From positions 64,330-108,157 of the forward strand of contig NZ_AYZA01000009.1 of the NCBI RefSeq assembly GCF_001436315.1: 43,828 nucleotides of DNA, in the 5' to 3' direction. This document shows positions 1 through 7,181 of this stretch, in pieces. The notes below the pieces were generated by a model. It was not told where the DNA came from. It saw only the letters and a program-made list of their open reading frames with translations, and searched no databases. The DNA is from Ligilactobacillus aviarius subsp. aviarius DSM 20655. Lineage in GTDB: Bacteria; Bacillota; Bacilli; Lactobacillales; Lactobacillaceae. How positions within the stretch are numbered: position 1 is the stretch's first letter; each line of letters begins with the position of its first letter. Both the position numbers and the translations under genes were made by a program.

Positions 1-131
1 ATAAGAATACTTTGCCGCAAACCGGTGAAGATTCAGCAAATCATTCGTTGTTCGGCGGATTGTTGATCGCTCTTTCAGGACTGCTTGGACTCTTCGGAAT
101 CGGAAAACGGAAAAAAGATAAAGAAGAATAA
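1..131 (+). CDS. C-terminal end of an LPxTG cell-wall-anchored surface protein (partial)
   Basis: Only the last 42 codons are present; the gene runs off the left edge. The visible reading frame starts at base 3 and holds the sortase motif LPQTG, then a short polar spacer, a hydrophobic segment of about 20 residues rich in Leu and Gly, and a basic tail (KRKKDKEE). This is the standard three-part signal that sortase A cuts between T and G to link the protein to peptidoglycan. Nothing can be said about the function of the missing ectodomain. A rho-independent terminator follows directly. Confidence in the anchor is high; the protein family is unknown. Confidence 0.9.
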   Translation, partial: KNTLPQTGEDSANHSLFGGLLIALSGLLGLFGIGKRKKDKEE

Positions 132-140
132 TGGCAAATG

Positions 141-174
141 AAAAACGCTCTCCAGCGATGGAGGGCGTTTTTTG
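141..174 (+). terminator. Rho-independent terminator of the surface protein gene
   Basis: A 10-bp stem (145-154 with 159-168, one G-U pair) closes a GCGA loop and runs into six T residues. It lies ten bases after the stop codon of the LPxTG gene. Confidence 0.85.
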
Positions 175-183
175 TAAAGAATA

Positions 184-222
184 AAAATTCCGCTAAGCAA
201 TCAATGCTTAACGGAATTTTTT
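184..222 (-). terminator. Terminator of the DUF1836 gene, probably bidirectional
   Basis: A stem of about 15 bp with one mismatch, flanked by A and T runs on opposite sides, sits at the 3' end of the minus-strand gene and faces the surface-protein terminator. It can work in both directions. Confidence 0.75.
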
Positions 223-706
223 AATGCTCATTAATTAAATGCTCACTAATGATTTTACAAATCACGGTTTGAATAATAAGGTTCAAGGCCAACTCAGCCC
301 GGCTTGATTCATCAAAATGCAAGTCAAGGTTAAAGTGGTGCAAATCAAGATCAGCAAACGCAGTGTTGAAAGCTTTGCAAAATGAATTGTAATTTTCCTG
401 GTAATTATCTTGGACGTTGGTAAGCAACCATTCATGAATATCATCAAGTGAGTAGACCTGTTTCATGATGGTGATCAGAATCAGCGAAGCAACGTGTTCT
501 TGTGAATATTTCTTTTTGATCGGCTTCGGCATTAATCCTTTTTTGACGTAGCTGTTCACCATCGACGCGGTAATTGGGCCCGAAATAATCGATTCAAGGT
601 ACCGGTTTCCAAGGCTGACGACCTGATCCATATAAAGGGCCAGATCAGGCAGCTCTTTCCATTGCGGCAGTTGCGGCGCGTTTGCAAGTAATTCATCGAT
701 CTTCAT
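221..706 (-). CDS. DUF1836 family protein, probable HTH regulator
   Basis: The 161-residue soluble protein matches the DUF1836 pattern common in Firmicutes. Residues about 45-95 (ITASMVNSYVKKGLMPKP, then a conserved YSQEHVASL segment) look like a MerR-type winged helix in which a small residue-rich turn is followed by 'Y..EH...L'. The C-terminal 60 residues are acidic and hydrophobic and may form a dimer or sensing part. The ATG start has a modest AAGGA site upstream. It is divergently transcribed from the hemolysin III-like gene, and its own leader holds an inverted repeat, which suggests a local or self-acting regulator. That role is inferred from context; no member function is known to me. 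Confidence 0.8.
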   Translation of the reverse strand: MKIDELLANAPQLPQWKELPDLALYMDQVVSLGNRYLESIISGPITASMVNSYVKKGLMPKPIKKKYSQEHVASLILITIMKQVYSLDDIHEWLLTNVQDNYQENYNSFCKAFNTAFADLDLHHFNLDLHFDESSRAELALNLIIQTVICKIISEHLINEH

Positions 707-723
707 TGTGTTAAATCCTTCTT

Positions 724-745
724 TAATTAATCTGATTTAATTATA
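724..745 (-). promoter_or_regulatory. Extended -10 promoter and inverted repeat for the DUF1836 gene
   Basis: Read on the minus strand, TGC precedes TATAAT (740-745), an extended -10. No good -35 is visible. Just downstream, TAATTAA and TTAATTA face each other across six bases (about 724-742), over or next to the transcription start. This is a plausible operator, possibly for autoregulation. Confidence 0.5.
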
Positions 746-815
746 GCATGCTTTGGAATTTGAATTGAAAATAAAATTAGATTTCCAATTGATTTTAATA
801 TTTAAATTCATTATA

Positions 816-845
816 ACTAGAATTTAAATCTAGATGTAGTATAAT
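816..845 (+). promoter_or_regulatory. Promoter of the hemolysin III gene with an imperfect palindrome
   Basis: TATAAT at 840-845 is a consensus -10 about 30 bases before the ATG. The -35 region has no TTGACA; it is occupied by an imperfect palindrome (CTAG at 817-820 and at 830-833 around AATTTAAAT). A weak -35 overlapped by a dyad fits a regulated promoter. Confidence 0.5.
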
Positions 846-874
846 TAAGATACCAAGGATGAAGGAGCGAGAAC

Positions 875-1504
875 ATGACACATAAAGAACAGATTATCAA
901 TGAAATCTTAAGTGCAGTCACCCACGCAATTGGAATCGGCTTAAGTATTTGGGGATTAGTGTTATTGATTTTAAAAGGCATCAAAACAAATTCGATCCTG
1001 GTTGCGGTTACGGTGATTATTTATGGAATAACGTTAATTGGGTTATATTTGTTTTCAACCCTTTTTCATTCGTTGTACTTTACAAAGCTTAGTCGAATTT
1101 TCCAATGCTTTGATCATTGCGGGATCAACTTATTGATTGCCGGGACTTACACCCCGTATTGTTTACTGGCGATTCGCGGCTGGCTAGGAATTGGGATGCT
1201 GGTTGTGATTTGGGCACTTGCCCTTGGCGGAATGGCTTATCACTTATTTGCCAAGAACCGGCAACAAAAGGTTGAAACTCTTCTGTATGTTTTAATGGGA
1301 TGGATGTGCTTACTGGGAGCTAAACCGTTGTTAACAAGTTTAGGAATCACCTCATCGTGGTTATTGATTGCTGGCGGGGTGGTTTTTACCCTTGGAGCAT
1401 TGATCTACAGCATTCGCAATTTACGGTTTGCCCATGTGATCTGGCATTTGCTGGTCATGGGCGGGACGGCGTGCATGTTTTTATCAATTTATCTGTTCAT
1501 TTAA
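875..1504 (+). CDS. Hemolysin III / PAQR family membrane protein
   Basis: A 209-residue polytopic protein with seven predicted membrane segments. It carries the PAQR metal-site signature: an FHS motif after segment 2 (near residue 65), FDHCGI near residue 80, and a late HVIWH (H-x3-H) in the last segment; these His and Asp residues bind zinc in the family. The name comes from a Bacillus cereus hemolytic protein, but most bacterial members are not known toxins and may act on lipids. The start is ATG with a GAAGGAG site seven bases upstream. The gene is monocistronic and divergent from the DUF1836 gene, an arrangement that suggests control by that protein. Confidence 0.9.
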   Translation: MTHKEQIINEILSAVTHAIGIGLSIWGLVLLILKGIKTNSILVAVTVIIYGITLIGLYLFSTLFHSLYFTKLSRIFQCFDHCGINLLIAGTYTPYCLLAIRGWLGIGMLVVIWALALGGMAYHLFAKNRQQKVETLLYVLMGWMCLLGAKPLLTSLGITSSWLLIAGGVVFTLGALIYSIRNLRFAHVIWHLLVMGGTACMFLSIYLFI

Positions 1505-1540
1505 TTTAAATTTATAAAATTGTGGTGTAAACGCTTGCTG

Positions 1541-1568
1541 TTATCAAATCATAATGGTACTCTATAAT
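1541..1568 (+). promoter_or_regulatory. Probable promoter of the ArsR-family gene
   Basis: TATAAT at 1563-1568 is a perfect -10. The upstream hexamer at a 16-base distance is TTATCA (1541-1546), a weak -35. Confidence 0.45.
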
Positions 1569-1599
1569 TGAAATTGGTTTATGAAAGAAGTGGGGAAGG

Positions 1600-1935
1600 A
1601 TGGCAGTTAGCAAGTTAAATCAACAGCAAGAAGCTGCGATTAAATCATTTGAAAAAGACTTTAATGTAATGCATGCATTGGCAGATCGAAATCGGCAAAA
1701 AATTATCGTACTCCTTGCTCACCACTTAGATGATGGGTTGACGGTAACTTCAATTACGGAGAGAATGGCAATTACTCAACCCGCTGTTTCGCATCATCTT
1801 AAGATTTTGCGGGATGCAGGGATTGTTTCGTTTCATAAAAAAGGACTTCAAAGTGTCTACTATTTGACGCTGAAAGAACCGTTAAAAGGATTAGAACAAT
1901 CTTTAAACGGGTTACGGACGAAATTCGAAAAGTAA
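1600..1935 (+). CDS. ArsR/SmtB-family winged-helix transcriptional regulator
   Basis: The 111-residue protein has the compact ArsR fold. Helix 3 and the recognition helix are visible as 'SITERMAITQPAVSHHLKIL' (residues about 54-73), followed by the wing with basic and aromatic residues (FHKKGLQSVYYL). No ArsR metal-site cysteines are present: there is no CxC in helix 3, and the protein has no Cys at all. It therefore probably senses something other than thiol-bound metal, or works through another mechanism. No efflux or target gene lies next to it, so the ligand cannot be guessed. The start follows a purine-rich site and an imperfect terminator follows the stop. Confidence 0.88.
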   Translation: MAVSKLNQQQEAAIKSFEKDFNVMHALADRNRQKIIVLLAHHLDDGLTVTSITERMAITQPAVSHHLKILRDAGIVSFHKKGLQSVYYLTLKEPLKGLEQSLNGLRTKFEK

Positions 1936-1963
1936 TTAAAAGGTAAAAAGTTAAAGACGGATG

Positions 1964-2000
1964 CGAGACTGAGCGATGAGCGCAGCCTCATTTTTTATTT
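1964..2000 (+). terminator. Imperfect terminator after the ArsR gene
   Basis: GAGACTG (1965-1971) can pair with CAGCCTC (1983-1989) with one mismatch, followed by a T-rich run to 2000. The weak stem may allow read-through into rnhA, whose start is only 16 bases away and which shows no separate promoter. Confidence 0.5.
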
Positions 2001-2015
2001 TAGAAGGGAATTACA

Positions 2016-2699
2016 ATGAAATTTTACGCTGTGCGCAAGGGACGCAAACCAGGAATCTATTCAATTTGGAGTGAATGTGAAGCCCAAGTTAAGGGATTTC
2101 CCAAAGCAGAATATAAAAGTTTTCGCCAACGAACTGATGCCGAAAGTTATCTTCAAGGGAATGAAGTTTCAAATTCCAAAAAGAAGTCTTCGTCTTCGGC
2201 AGTCCAAAGCGGCTGGAAGGATCCGGATATTCTTTTATTTACCGACGGCGGATCCCGCAACCATGGCAACCATGCGGGCGATCATGTCCATGCTGATGAT
2301 AAGGCGGCCTGGGCGTTCTTGATTCGGCGGGATGGTCATAATGTGCGCGGAACAGGCGGTGAATACGGCGCAACCAATAACCGGATGGAATTGATGGCTT
2401 TAAAAAATGCGTTGAAAGTTCTGGGACAGCGCGGATGGAATCACGAAAAAATTAATGCCACCTTAGATTCACAGTACGTTTTGCAGGCGATTCAAAAGAA
2501 GTGGCTGCAGTCGTGGAAACGAAACGGGTGGCGCAAATCATCCGGTGAACCGGTTGCTAATCAAGAATTGTGGCAGGAAATTGACCGTCTTTTACCATAT
2601 TTCCCGCAAATTAAGTTTATTTGGACTAAAGGCCATGCGGACAATAAGGGAAATGTAATTGTTGACCAAATGTTGAATGCCAAAATGGATCAAATGTAG
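2016..2699 (+). CDS. rnhA: Ribonuclease HI with N-terminal hybrid-binding domain
   Basis: The enzyme cuts the RNA strand of RNA:DNA hybrids, removing R-loops and primers. Residues 1-48 (KFYAVRKGRKPGIYSIWSEC, then GFPKAEYKSF) form the small hybrid-binding domain also found in eukaryotic RNase H1. The catalytic domain follows from about residue 70 and keeps the four acidic residues: D in FTDGG, E in NNRMEL, D in LDSQYV and D in VDQML. Between the first two strands there is a His- and Asp-rich insert (HGNHAGDHVHADD) that lengthens the domain compared with E. coli RNase HI; it is seen in related lactobacilli. The 227-residue length fits this two-domain type. ATG follows a GAAGGGA site. Confidence 0.92.
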   Translation: MKFYAVRKGRKPGIYSIWSECEAQVKGFPKAEYKSFRQRTDAESYLQGNEVSNSKKKSSSSAVQSGWKDPDILLFTDGGSRNHGNHAGDHVHADDKAAWAFLIRRDGHNVRGTGGEYGATNNRMELMALKNALKVLGQRGWNHEKINATLDSQYVLQAIQKKWLQSWKRNGWRKSSGEPVANQELWQEIDRLLPYFPQIKFIWTKGHADNKGNVIVDQMLNAKMDQM

Positions 2700-2859
2700 T
2701 TTTAATAGGATAAGAAATTTTCAATAGGTAATAAAAAATATTTTGACCAGTGAAAATTTATTAGCAGGGTAAATCGCGGTTTATTAGGATTTATAAATTT
2801 ATCAGAAAACGGTCATAAATTTCCCATTTTTAATTCAATGAATTTAGTTAAATTAAGGA

Positions 2860-2887
2860 TTGAAAACTTAATTTTAAAAGCTATAAT
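2860..2887 (+). promoter_or_regulatory. Housekeeping promoter of the L,D-transpeptidase gene
   Basis: TTGAAA (2860-2865), 16 bases, TATAAT (2882-2887). The expected transcription start near 2894 leaves fewer than 10 bases before the ATG at 2903, so the mRNA has an unusually short leader. Confidence 0.7.
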
Positions 2888-2902
2888 TAGGTAAGTAAAC
2901 TA

Positions 2903-4309
2903 ATGGAGGGATTGATAGGTATCAAAGCGAAAAAGAAAGGAGCAATTATTACGATCGTTGTGGTCGCAGTAATTGCCATTGCATTCGGTGGAATGGCAGC
3001 TTATCAAGCAAACCATTTTAATAAAGGAGTTGCCATTAATGGAGTTAATGTTGGGGGATTGACTGCAAGTCAAGCAATGTCAAAACTCGAGAACGGGAAA
3101 CTGGATAATATGGTTAAAGTTGGTAATCGAGTAATTTACCAAGGAAAGCAAACCGTTTCCGGAGTTACCGCTCAAGACGAACCAGAAGTCAAAGCAATTT
3201 TGAAGAAACAATTTACTTTGATTCCAACAAGTAAGGCAAAAAACTATAACGTTTCATCAAATCAAAATAATCAATACCGGACAATTGATCTGCGCAATGC
3301 GGTGCAACAAAAGTTAACCGCAATGAACGCTAACCGGACACCAGCACGGGATGCCTGCGCCGTTTTGAAGAACGGAACGGTTTCAGTTGAAAAGGCAAAA
3401 GACGGAAATCAATACAACGTCAAAGCAATGATGAAGGAATATGATAATCAAGTCAACGATGATCATATTGATTTGAAAGCCATCATCGCTAAGCCAGTAA
3501 CCGAATCAAGCCAACAAGTTGAAAATGAAAAGACGAAGTTGCAAGATTTGGCGAATGCAACGGTTGATTATAAGGTTGAAAATCAAGATTATAATTTACC
3601 AGCTAAACAAATGATCACGTCAGCTAAATATATCAATGGCAAGTATCAAATTAATTCAAAGGCCCTTGCGGATAAGATTGATCAAATCAACAAGAGTCAA
3701 TCGACCCTTGGCAAGAAGTTCAACTTTAAGACTTCAAATGGCAATACCATTCAAGTTCAAGGCAAGACGTATGGCTGGGCAATTGATACGAAGAGTGCGG
3801 TTGCAAGCATCTTAAAGGCTTACGAAAATGGAACGAAGACCGTTGATGCCAAGAATAATATTTATGGGATTGGCTACAATGAAAACGGAACGGGCTATGG
3901 CGTAACATCAAACGATGGCATCGGTGATACTTACGCTGAACTTTCAATCGCTGATCAACATGCATGGTTCTACCGTGATGGAAAGTTAGTTGATCAAGTT
4001 GACGTTGTAACCGGGAACGTCCAATCACATAATGATACTCCTAAAGGGGTTTACTACATTATGTACAAACAATCACCTTCAACCTTGAAGGGGGTTGGCT
4101 ATAACGGTCAAGCTTACAGCTGCAAGGTTCAATACTGGGCTCAATTTACAAACGATGGTTGCGGCTTCCACGATGCATGGTGGCGGACAAACTGGGCCAA
4201 GGATGCATACTTGACTCAAGGATCAGACGGGTGTGCCAATATTCGTCCAGACCAAGCCGGCCAAGTTTACAATTCACTTTCAGTTAATGAACCGGTAATT
4301 GTGTACTAG
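2903..4309 (+). CDS. L,D-transpeptidase (YkuD) with N-terminal membrane anchor
   Basis: The 468-residue protein has a lysine-rich N-terminus, one membrane helix (about residues 14-35), an extracellular region with two PG-binding-4-type repeats (about 40-320), and a C-terminal YkuD catalytic domain. The catalytic His423 (GFHDAWW) and Cys444 (GSDGCANI) are 21 residues apart, as in the E. faecium enzyme Ldtfm, and Ser441 is kept; the residue usually His in the S-H-G-C motif is Asp442. Family members make 3-3 peptidoglycan cross-links or attach proteins to stem peptides. The start is uncertain: a perfect SD-like GGAGG lies just after the ATG (2905-2909), not before it, so translation might begin slightly downstream at a non-ATG codon such as TTG 2912. 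Confidence 0.88.
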   Translation: MEGLIGIKAKKKGAIITIVVVAVIAIAFGGMAAYQANHFNKGVAINGVNVGGLTASQAMSKLENGKLDNMVKVGNRVIYQGKQTVSGVTAQDEPEVKAILKKQFTLIPTSKAKNYNVSSNQNNQYRTIDLRNAVQQKLTAMNANRTPARDACAVLKNGTVSVEKAKDGNQYNVKAMMKEYDNQVNDDHIDLKAIIAKPVTESSQQVENEKTKLQDLANATVDYKVENQDYNLPAKQMITSAKYINGKYQINSKALADKIDQINKSQSTLGKKFNFKTSNGNTIQVQGKTYGWAIDTKSAVASILKAYENGTKTVDAKNNIYGIGYNENGTGYGVTSNDGIGDTYAELSIADQHAWFYRDGKLVDQVDVVTGNVQSHNDTPKGVYYIMYKQSPSTLKGVGYNGQAYSCKVQYWAQFTNDGCGFHDAWWRTNWAKDAYLTQGSDGCANIRPDQAGQVYNSLSVNEPVIVY

Positions 4310-4342
4310 TAAGGAAAAATAAAGGGATGGCAAGCACAAAAT

Positions 4343-4370
4343 TTGTTTTTTGGTATGATTATGATAGAAT
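4343..4370 (+). promoter_or_regulatory. Promoter of ssrA
   Basis: TTGTTT (4343-4348), 16 bases, TAGAAT (4365-4370), 19 bases before the mature tmRNA 5' end. Confidence 0.55.
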
Positions 4371-4388
4371 ACTAATGTAACAGATTTT

Positions 4389-4754
4389 GGGGATGTTTAG
4401 GATTCGACAGGTATAGGTCGAGCTTAAACTGCGCTTAGTAGGTTGCGACTACTATAAAACGCTCAGTTAAATATAACTGCAAAAAATAACAATAATTCAT
4501 ACGCCTTAGCTGCCTAATCGCGGTATAGCGTAAATCTTGATTAGGATCGTCCACGTTCTAATTAAGGTTTTATAAGCAGTGGACTACGTTGTCAGTTCCC
4601 GTCTGAAATTGGCAAAAGAGATCGATCAGGCTAGTTGATAACGGTGGCCATGTTACACGGCGGAGTTATTAATGAAATTTAAATAGTGTGACTATGAACG
4701 TAGATGTTTAGGTGGCGATATGCTTGGACGCGGGTTCGACTCCCGCCATCTCCA
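4389..4754 (+). ncRNA. ssrA: Transfer-messenger RNA (tmRNA)
   Basis: tmRNA frees ribosomes stalled on broken mRNAs and adds a degradation tag to the unfinished protein, working with SmpB. The 5' end GGGGATG can pair with CATCTCC at the 3' end (4747-4753) to form the tRNA-like acceptor stem; the T-arm reads GGTTCGACTCCCGCC; the final CCA is not encoded. The 5' part has the usual GGATTCGACAGG. The resume codon is GCA at 4479-4481, and the tag reads AKNNNNSYALAA with a stop at 4515-4517, the form typical of lactobacilli. smpB is not nearby. The exact 3' end depends on CCA addition. Confidence 0.96.
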
Positions 4755-4757
4755 TAA

Positions 4758-4799
4758 GAGGGCTGAAGCTAGGGAATGATCCTTCTTCAGTCTTTTTTG
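4758..4799 (+). terminator. Terminator of ssrA
   Basis: GGGCTGAAG and CTTCAGTC pair with one G-U and an interrupted loop, followed by a run of T (4793-4799). Confidence 0.8.
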
Positions 4800-4836
4800 T
4801 TAAATTCAGCTCGATAATTAGGTAGGAGAGATATTA

Positions 4837-5553
4837 ATGAAGATTTTAATGATTGAAGATAACAAATCAGTATGTGAAATGATGTCGATGTTTTTTGAAA
4901 AGGAAAATTGGGATGCCACGTATGCCTACGATGGTGAAGAAGCCATTGAAAAGTTCAAGGCCGCTCCTAATAGTTGGGATATGATCACGTTGGACTTGAA
5001 CCTTCCAAAGATGGATGGGATGCAGGTGAACGCTGAAATTCGGAAGATTTCAAAAACCGTTCCGATCATCATTTTGACAGCGCGGGATTCAGAAAGCGAC
5101 CAGGTTTTAGGGCTTGAAATGGGAGCTGATGATTACGTTGTTAAGCCGTTTTCACCAATCACATTGATTGCCCGGATCAAAGCTCTTCACCGGCGGGCAA
5201 CGATTGGCGGCGGAACTCCAAACCAAGATAATACCGCTGAAAAATTTGATGTGGTTACTGATCATTTGAAATTGAGTACAACCACGCGGGAAGTCTTTTT
5301 GGATGATAAGCCGTTAAATAATTTGACCCCGAAGGAATTTGATCTTTTAAAGACCCTTGCTCAAAAACCGCGGCAAGTCTTTTCACGGGAACAATTATTG
5401 CAACTGGTTTGGGACTATGAATACTACGGTGATGAACGGACCGTTGATGCCCACATCAAGAAGATTCGGCAAAAGATCGAAAAGGTTGGCCCCCAAGTGA
5501 TTCAAACGGTTTGGGGTGTTGGTTACAAGTTTGATGATTCTGAGGTAAAGTAA
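4837..5553 (+). CDS. OmpR/PhoB-family two-component response regulator
   Basis: The 238-residue protein has a receiver domain (1-120) with the acidic pair E7-D8, the phospho-acceptor Asp53 (LDLNLP), Thr81 (ILTARD) and Lys103 (VVKPF). The C-terminal winged helix (about 140-235) contains the Trans_Reg_C pattern TPKEFDLLKTL and the RTVDAHIKKIRQKI recognition helix followed by VWGVGYKF. It is expected to dimerise on phosphorylation and bind direct repeats upstream of target promoters. ATG follows GTAGGAGAG. The kinase gene begins one base after its stop codon, so they are one operon. It is similar in layout to YclJ-type regulators, but the signal and targets are not evident. Confidence 0.93.
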   Translation: MKILMIEDNKSVCEMMSMFFEKENWDATYAYDGEEAIEKFKAAPNSWDMITLDLNLPKMDGMQVNAEIRKISKTVPIIILTARDSESDQVLGLEMGADDYVVKPFSPITLIARIKALHRRATIGGGTPNQDNTAEKFDVVTDHLKLSTTTREVFLDDKPLNNLTPKEFDLLKTLAQKPRQVFSREQLLQLVWDYEYYGDERTVDAHIKKIRQKIEKVGPQVIQTVWGVGYKFDDSEVK

Positions 5554-5554
5554 A

Positions 5555-7066
5555 ATGAAGTTTAAGTTCAAACTTCTTTATCAGCAAATGTTGCTGTTTT
5601 TTACAATGATCGTGTGTTTCCTTGCAATTGTTGGGGTTTCCTTGTTTCACCTGACAAAGGAAAATGTTTACCAGGATGCATGGACACGGATGGAGGGCTA
5701 TGCTCAAAGTATTCGCAACAATGCATTGCAATTAACGACGAATGACCAGGGCGAAACCCAAATCACGTTGAATGCCCAAGAACTGCGGGATAGTGAAATG
5801 ATCTTGAAGAACAATGATGTGCATTTTACGATTTATACCAGTCCGGATCAAGTTCTTTATCCGCAATACGGGTTTAAGTCAACGATTTCGAAAAATGATT
5901 GGAAAGAATTGCAAAGCGGCAAAATTTTAAAACGGCGGGATGACCTTGCAGGGAAGGGACGGTTGTTTAAGGATCACCATGGTGAACACCCGAAAATGAT
6001 GCCCAAGCAACGGATGACGGATATTTTCATGCCGTGCTTTGATGTTAACGGTCAGCTTGTTGCCGTCATTTCAGTTGCATCTGCCGTTTCAAACATTCAC
6101 AACGATTTCCGCAAGGTTCAGCAAAATTTAACGTTTGCGTTAATGATCTGTACGATTTTGGGATTCATTATCAGTTACCTGATTGCCCGTTACATTACGA
6201 AGCGAATCAAAAAGATACAGGCTGCTACCCGCCAAGTCGCAGAGGGCAATTTTGATGTTCAGATTGAACACGGAAATCAAGATGAGCTTGATGAACTCGC
6301 GATTGATTTTAATCAAATGGCCACGTCACTGAAAGCATCGTCGGAAGAAATTCAGCGGCAGGAACAGCGACGCAAGGAATTCTTTGCGAATGCTGCGCAT
6401 GAAATGCGGACACCGTTAACGACCATTAACGGTTTGCTCGAAGGAATGAAGTACAATGCAATTCCTGAAAACAAGGTCGGCGAAAGTATTGATTTAATGA
6501 GTAACGAAACAAAACGGTTGATTCGGCTTGTTAATGATAACTTGGACTATGAACGGATTCGGTCCGGTTCGATGCAGCTTAACTTAACAAAGTTTAGCGC
6601 AACCGAAACGTTGAACAAGATCATGCGGCAACTCACGCCGAAAGCCGATGAAGCAAACGACCATTTCGAAATGCAAACGCAGGAAGACATTCCGGTATGT
6701 GCTGACTATGACCGGTTTACGCAGATTTTCTATAACATCATTCAAAATGCGATTCAGTTTACAACGGATGGAACGATCACGGTGGCCGTTAAACGGCGTG
6801 AAAAGCAAGTTGGAACAGAAATTAAGGTTTCAGATACCGGAATCGGAATGAGTCAGGAACAGTTGGATAATATTTGGGAACGGTATTACAAGGCAGACCA
6901 ATCACGGGCGCGGACAAAGGGCGAATCCGGATTGGGACTTGCAATCGTTCACCAGTTGATCCAACAGCATAAAGGAAAAATCAAGGTTACAAGTACTGAA
7001 GGAGAAGGAACAACGTTTACGCTGTTCTTCCCGGATCAGAAAGTTGCAACTGCAAAGAAGAAATAG
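5555..7066 (+). CDS. Membrane sensor histidine kinase with HAMP domain
   Basis: The 503-residue kinase has a first membrane helix (about 10-32), an extracytoplasmic sensor region of about 155 residues (33-190), a second helix (about 193-213), a HAMP linker (212-265), then HisKA with the phospho-accepting His282 in FFANAAHEMRTPLTT. The ATP-binding domain has the N box (YNIIQNAIQF), the G1 box (DTGIGMS), the F-like WERYYKAD segment and the G2 box (GESGLGLAIV). All catalytic motifs are intact, so it should be active. The sensor loop has basic and His-rich stretches (KDHHGEHPKMMPKQ), but no recognised ligand domain. It partners with the response regulator directly upstream. Confidence 0.93.
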   Translation: MKFKFKLLYQQMLLFFTMIVCFLAIVGVSLFHLTKENVYQDAWTRMEGYAQSIRNNALQLTTNDQGETQITLNAQELRDSEMILKNNDVHFTIYTSPDQVLYPQYGFKSTISKNDWKELQSGKILKRRDDLAGKGRLFKDHHGEHPKMMPKQRMTDIFMPCFDVNGQLVAVISVASAVSNIHNDFRKVQQNLTFALMICTILGFIISYLIARYITKRIKKIQAATRQVAEGNFDVQIEHGNQDELDELAIDFNQMATSLKASSEEIQRQEQRRKEFFANAAHEMRTPLTTINGLLEGMKYNAIPENKVGESIDLMSNETKRLIRLVNDNLDYERIRSGSMQLNLTKFSATETLNKIMRQLTPKADEANDHFEMQTQEDIPVCADYDRFTQIFYNIIQNAIQFTTDGTITVAVKRREKQVGTEIKVSDTGIGMSQEQLDNIWERYYKADQSRARTKGESGLGLAIVHQLIQQHKGKIKVTSTEGEGTTFTLFFPDQKVATAKKK

Positions 7067-7072
7067 GCAAAG

Positions 7073-7108
7073 AAAGAGATTGCGGCAAATGCTGCGATCC
7101 CTTTTCTG
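7073..7108 (+). terminator. Terminator of the two-component operon
   Basis: A nine-base-pair stem (7078-7086 with 7091-7099, two G-U pairs) around an AAAT loop is followed by CCTTTTCT. Confidence 0.7.
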
Positions 7109-7144
7109 TATTTTATGGTAGTTTTCGTTCAAAAGCGATTCATG

Positions 7145-7150
7145 TATAAT
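7145..7150 (+). promoter_or_regulatory. Probable -10 box for prfB
   Basis: TATAAT stands 31 bases before the prfB start. No convincing -35 hexamer is seen 16-18 bases upstream. Confidence 0.45.
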
Positions 7151-7181
7151 GAAAGAGAATTAATATCAAAGGAGAATCAAA

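Noticed and set aside
875-1504. True hemolysin toxin
   Set aside because: The sequence is a seven-helix PAQR protein; family naming does not show lytic activity.
2071-2322. Alternate-frame open frame inside rnhA as an overlapping gene
   Set aside because: No ribosome site, low complexity, and rnhA in the main frame has all catalytic residues.
3726-4028. Reverse-strand open frame of 100 codons inside the L,D-transpeptidase gene
   Set aside because: His-, Arg- and Ser-rich translation, no ribosome site, and fully antisense to a well-supported gene; a shadow frame.
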